Assembly: GCA_023410645.1 (NCBI GenBank)
Contig: JAEYPQ010000048.1
Span: 1 to 36,683 of the forward strand
Length of the DNA stretch: 36,683 nt
Reading direction: 5' to 3'
Source: Bacillota bacterium
GTDB taxonomy: Bacteria; Bacillota; Clostridia; TANB77; CAG-465
The notes under the pieces are model-generated. The model saw only the letters and a program-made list of their open reading frames with translations. It was not told where the DNA came from and made no database searches. Numbering within the stretch: the first letter of the stretch is position 1; each line of letters opens with the position of its first letter. Made by a program: the position numbers and the translations under genes. Shown here piece after piece: positions 34,868-36,683 of this stretch.

Positions 34868-36683
34868 ATGAAAAACAGAGGAATAAGTTTAATCGTATTA
34901 GTAATAACAATAATAGTAATAATATTGTTGGTAACAGCAGTAATACTAGGGCTAAGTAGGAATAATCCAAGAGATAGTGCAGTAAAAGCAAAATTTATGG
35001 CCAATTTCACAAATGTGGAAGAGGGTGTTGGAATTTACTCCATGAGTAAACTATCAGCAGAAAATACAAGTTATGAATTACCACTATCAGATAAAGTAAC
35101 ACTCTCAGAAAAACAAACAATAAAAGAAGAGGTACCAACATTAAAAGCAAAGGTAGAAGAGCTATCAGGAGAGAGTATAGATAATGTAGACTTGTATCAT
35201 ATAGATCCAGTATTAATAGGTGCAGAAAATCTATATAGTCAAAAAACAAAAGGATACTTAATAGATATAAAAACAAGACAAATATATGATTATAGTGGAG
35301 AATATTTTGAAAATGCAAGATGGCATACACTAGATGCAGGAGTTGGAGATATAGCAAAAGAACCAGAAACAGATGAGATATGGGATGGGTGGATAAAACT
35401 AACACTATACTATCCATCAAACTCAACTGAAAGAATGTGGAGACTATCAAGTGACGGAGAAACAAGAACAGATACAAATCTAGAATGGGAAAACTATACA
35501 GGACCAATAACAATACCACTATCAAGAGTGGAAGATGTATGGATAAAGTATAAGATAAATGGAACAACAGTGATAATACCACCGGCAGGGACAGCACTAG
35601 TAGATATAGAGCCAAATACAAGAGAGAAGAATGTAAGTAGTGTAAAAATAAATATAACATACGACAGTGATGCAACCGTAAAGGAATATAAAGTAGGAGA
35701 TAGTGGCTGGATGCCATATACAGGAGAGTTTGAAGTAACGGAAAACTGTCTTGTTGAAGCAAGAGTAGTAAAACCAGATAATGTAGTAGACTCAAATGGA
35801 ATAGTAATCCAGCAAAGAAATATACAAAACTCAGATGCATACTATGTAGGAAATATAAAAGATAATACACCAGCAGATAATACTCTTCAAGCACCAAGGA
35901 TAGAAAGATTAGATGGTACATCAGGAGTAGATGTAGCAAAAGTAAGAGTAACATACCCAGAAAATGCAGTAAGAAAAGTATATAGAATAAATTATGGAGT
36001 AGAACAAAATTATACAGAAGAAATATCAATAAGTACATATGGAACAAATGTAATAGCATATTATTATGATGCAAATGGAAAGAAGTCACCAAATGCAAGA
36101 ATAACAATAAATGAAGAAGTAAGTGTACCAGAGTATGATGATCTAGTAGCTCCAACAATCCATAACGATGGACCAAGAGATGGAAGTGAGATAACATCAT
36201 TAAGTATAACGTATCCAGAAGCAGCAGTAAGAAAGGTATATACAGTAAATAATGGAGCAGAAATAGACTATACAAATGTAATACCAGTAACAGCATATAG
36301 GACAAGAGTAAAAGCATATTACTACGCAGCAGATGGAAGAAGATCAGCATATGATAGTATATACATAAATAGTACAGGAGGAACAGATGGACCACCACCT
36401 CCAACATATGTAACACCAGTAGAACCAACAATAGTACCATCACCAACAACAGTAACAACAAGTGTAGATGTAAGTGTAAATGCACCAGCAGAAGCAGATA
36501 GAATATATATAAAAATAGGAGATGGAGCATATCAAAGGTATACAAGTCCAGTAACAATAACATCAAATACAACAATAAGAGCATACTATGTAACATATGA
36601 TGGAAGAAGGTCATACACGGCAACAAGAAGGATAAATAATATAAGAACAACAAGTGGATCAGGAGCAACGCTACCATATGTAG
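34868..36683 (+). CDS. Giant prepilin-headed repeat surface protein 2 (3' end outside window)
   Basis: An open frame of at least 605 codons running off the window. ATG 34868 lies ten bases after GAGGTG; an in-between TTG is followed by a stop. It begins MKNRGISLIVLVITIIVIIL, the same prepilin-like head with Gly5 and no Glu at +5. Its first 250 residues closely follow adhesin 1 (FMANFTNVEE-GVGIYSMSKLSAENTSYELP, YHIDPVLIGAENLYSQKTKGYLID, YPSNSTER-WRL). Then come repeat units (YKVGDSGWMPYTGEFEVTEN, YRINYGVEQNYTEEIS, YTVNNGAEIDYTNVIPVTAY, IYIKIGDGAYQRYTSPVTIT). A PPPP-containing Thr-rich linker is at about 500-525 where adhesin 1 has its Gly-rich one. It is a tandem paralogue. Confidence 0.88.
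   Translation, partial: MKNRGISLIVLVITIIVIILLVTAVILGLSRNNPRDSAVKAKFMANFTNVEEGVGIYSMSKLSAENTSYELPLSDKVTLSEKQTIKEEVPTLKAKVEELSGESIDNVDLYHIDPVLIGAENLYSQKTKGYLIDIKTRQIYDYSGEYFENARWHTLDAGVGDIAKEPETDEIWDGWIKLTLYYPSNSTERMWRLSSDGETRTDTNLEWENYTGPITIPLSRVEDVWIKYKINGTTVIIPPAGTALVDIEPNTREKNVSSVKINITYDSDATVKEYKVGDSGWMPYTGEFEVTENCLVEARVVKPDNVVDSNGIVIQQRNIQNSDAYYVGNIKDNTPADNTLQAPRIERLDGTSGVDVAKVRVTYPENAVRKVYRINYGVEQNYTEEISISTYGTNVIAYYYDANGKKSPNARITINEEVSVPEYDDLVAPTIHNDGPRDGSEITSLSITYPEAAVRKVYTVNNGAEIDYTNVIPVTAYRTRVKAYYYAADGRRSAYDSIYINSTGGTDGPPPPTYVTPVEPTIVPSPTTVTTSVDVSVNAPAEADRIYIKIGDGAYQRYTSPVTITSNTTIRAYYVTYDGRRSYTATRRINNIRTTSGSGATLPYV

Noticed and set aside
35007..36677. A 556-codon open frame on the minus strand
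   Set aside because: Its translation is mostly Leu, His and Tyr and mirrors the A-ending codons of adhesin 2. No RBS or family is visible. It is a shadow of codon bias; the plus-strand frame has the prepilin head and repeats.

Overview
This window looks like a chromosomal segment of a low-GC, spore-forming Gram-positive bacterium (Clostridia-like Firmicutes/Bacillota). The support is the strong A+T bias, AGGAGG-type ribosome binding sites, standard stop codons (UGA is used as a stop, for example for znuB), the dnaG-rpoD pair, and two spore-germination loci (cwlJ/gerQ-like and gpr). The exact lineage cannot be fixed from sequence alone. The giant prepilin-headed repeat proteins resemble those of uncultured gut Clostridia.

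Layout. 1-3291 is the distal part of an rRNA operon: end of the upstream spacer, complete 23S, 5S, and tRNA-Asn, closed by an intrinsic terminator. 3438-4188 is a cwlJ-like/gerQ-like spore cortex-lysis pair. 4397-5458 holds an orphan gene and a DUF4180 gene. At 5513-7845 a divergent DXS-like transketolase (minus strand) faces away from a MerR-family regulator; between them is a textbook MerR-type promoter (19-bp spacer over an 18-bp palindrome) pointing at the DXS-like gene. 7898-9804 is tmk, a MazG-like pyrophosphohydrolase and an orphan ATP-grasp protein. 9854-13354 is a zinc-type uptake locus, znuA / Fur-family regulator / znuC / znuB / DUF1980 protein, with two identical 15-bp Fur-type operators.

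13430-14483 is a convergent pair (unknown membrane-anchored protein; membrane thioredoxin). 14684-17755 is cysS, a FemXAB-type peptidyltransferase and a flavin reductase-like protein. 17923-20987 is a run of small, mostly unrecognised genes, including a leader with a terminator before the gene, a rhodanese, and two adjacent genes sharing an FWxNEWxLF motif. 21130-26270 is a nucleotidyltransferase, a polytopic membrane protein, dnaG and rpoD, probably one operon. 26487-30154 is trmFO, a DUF3221-like protein, holA and gpr; the gpr ribosome binding site sits in a hairpin whose loop carries a sporulation-type -10 element. 30287-36683 is a tandem pair of giant prepilin-headed repeat adhesins; the second runs off the window.

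No stretch longer than 300 bases lacks a gene. The longer gaps (4189-4396, 7259-7473, 19884-20120, 26271-26486) hold terminators and promoters, listed below. No CRISPR array, insertion sequence, prophage or integrase was seen. Functional calls come from reading the translations and recalling families; no database search was run.
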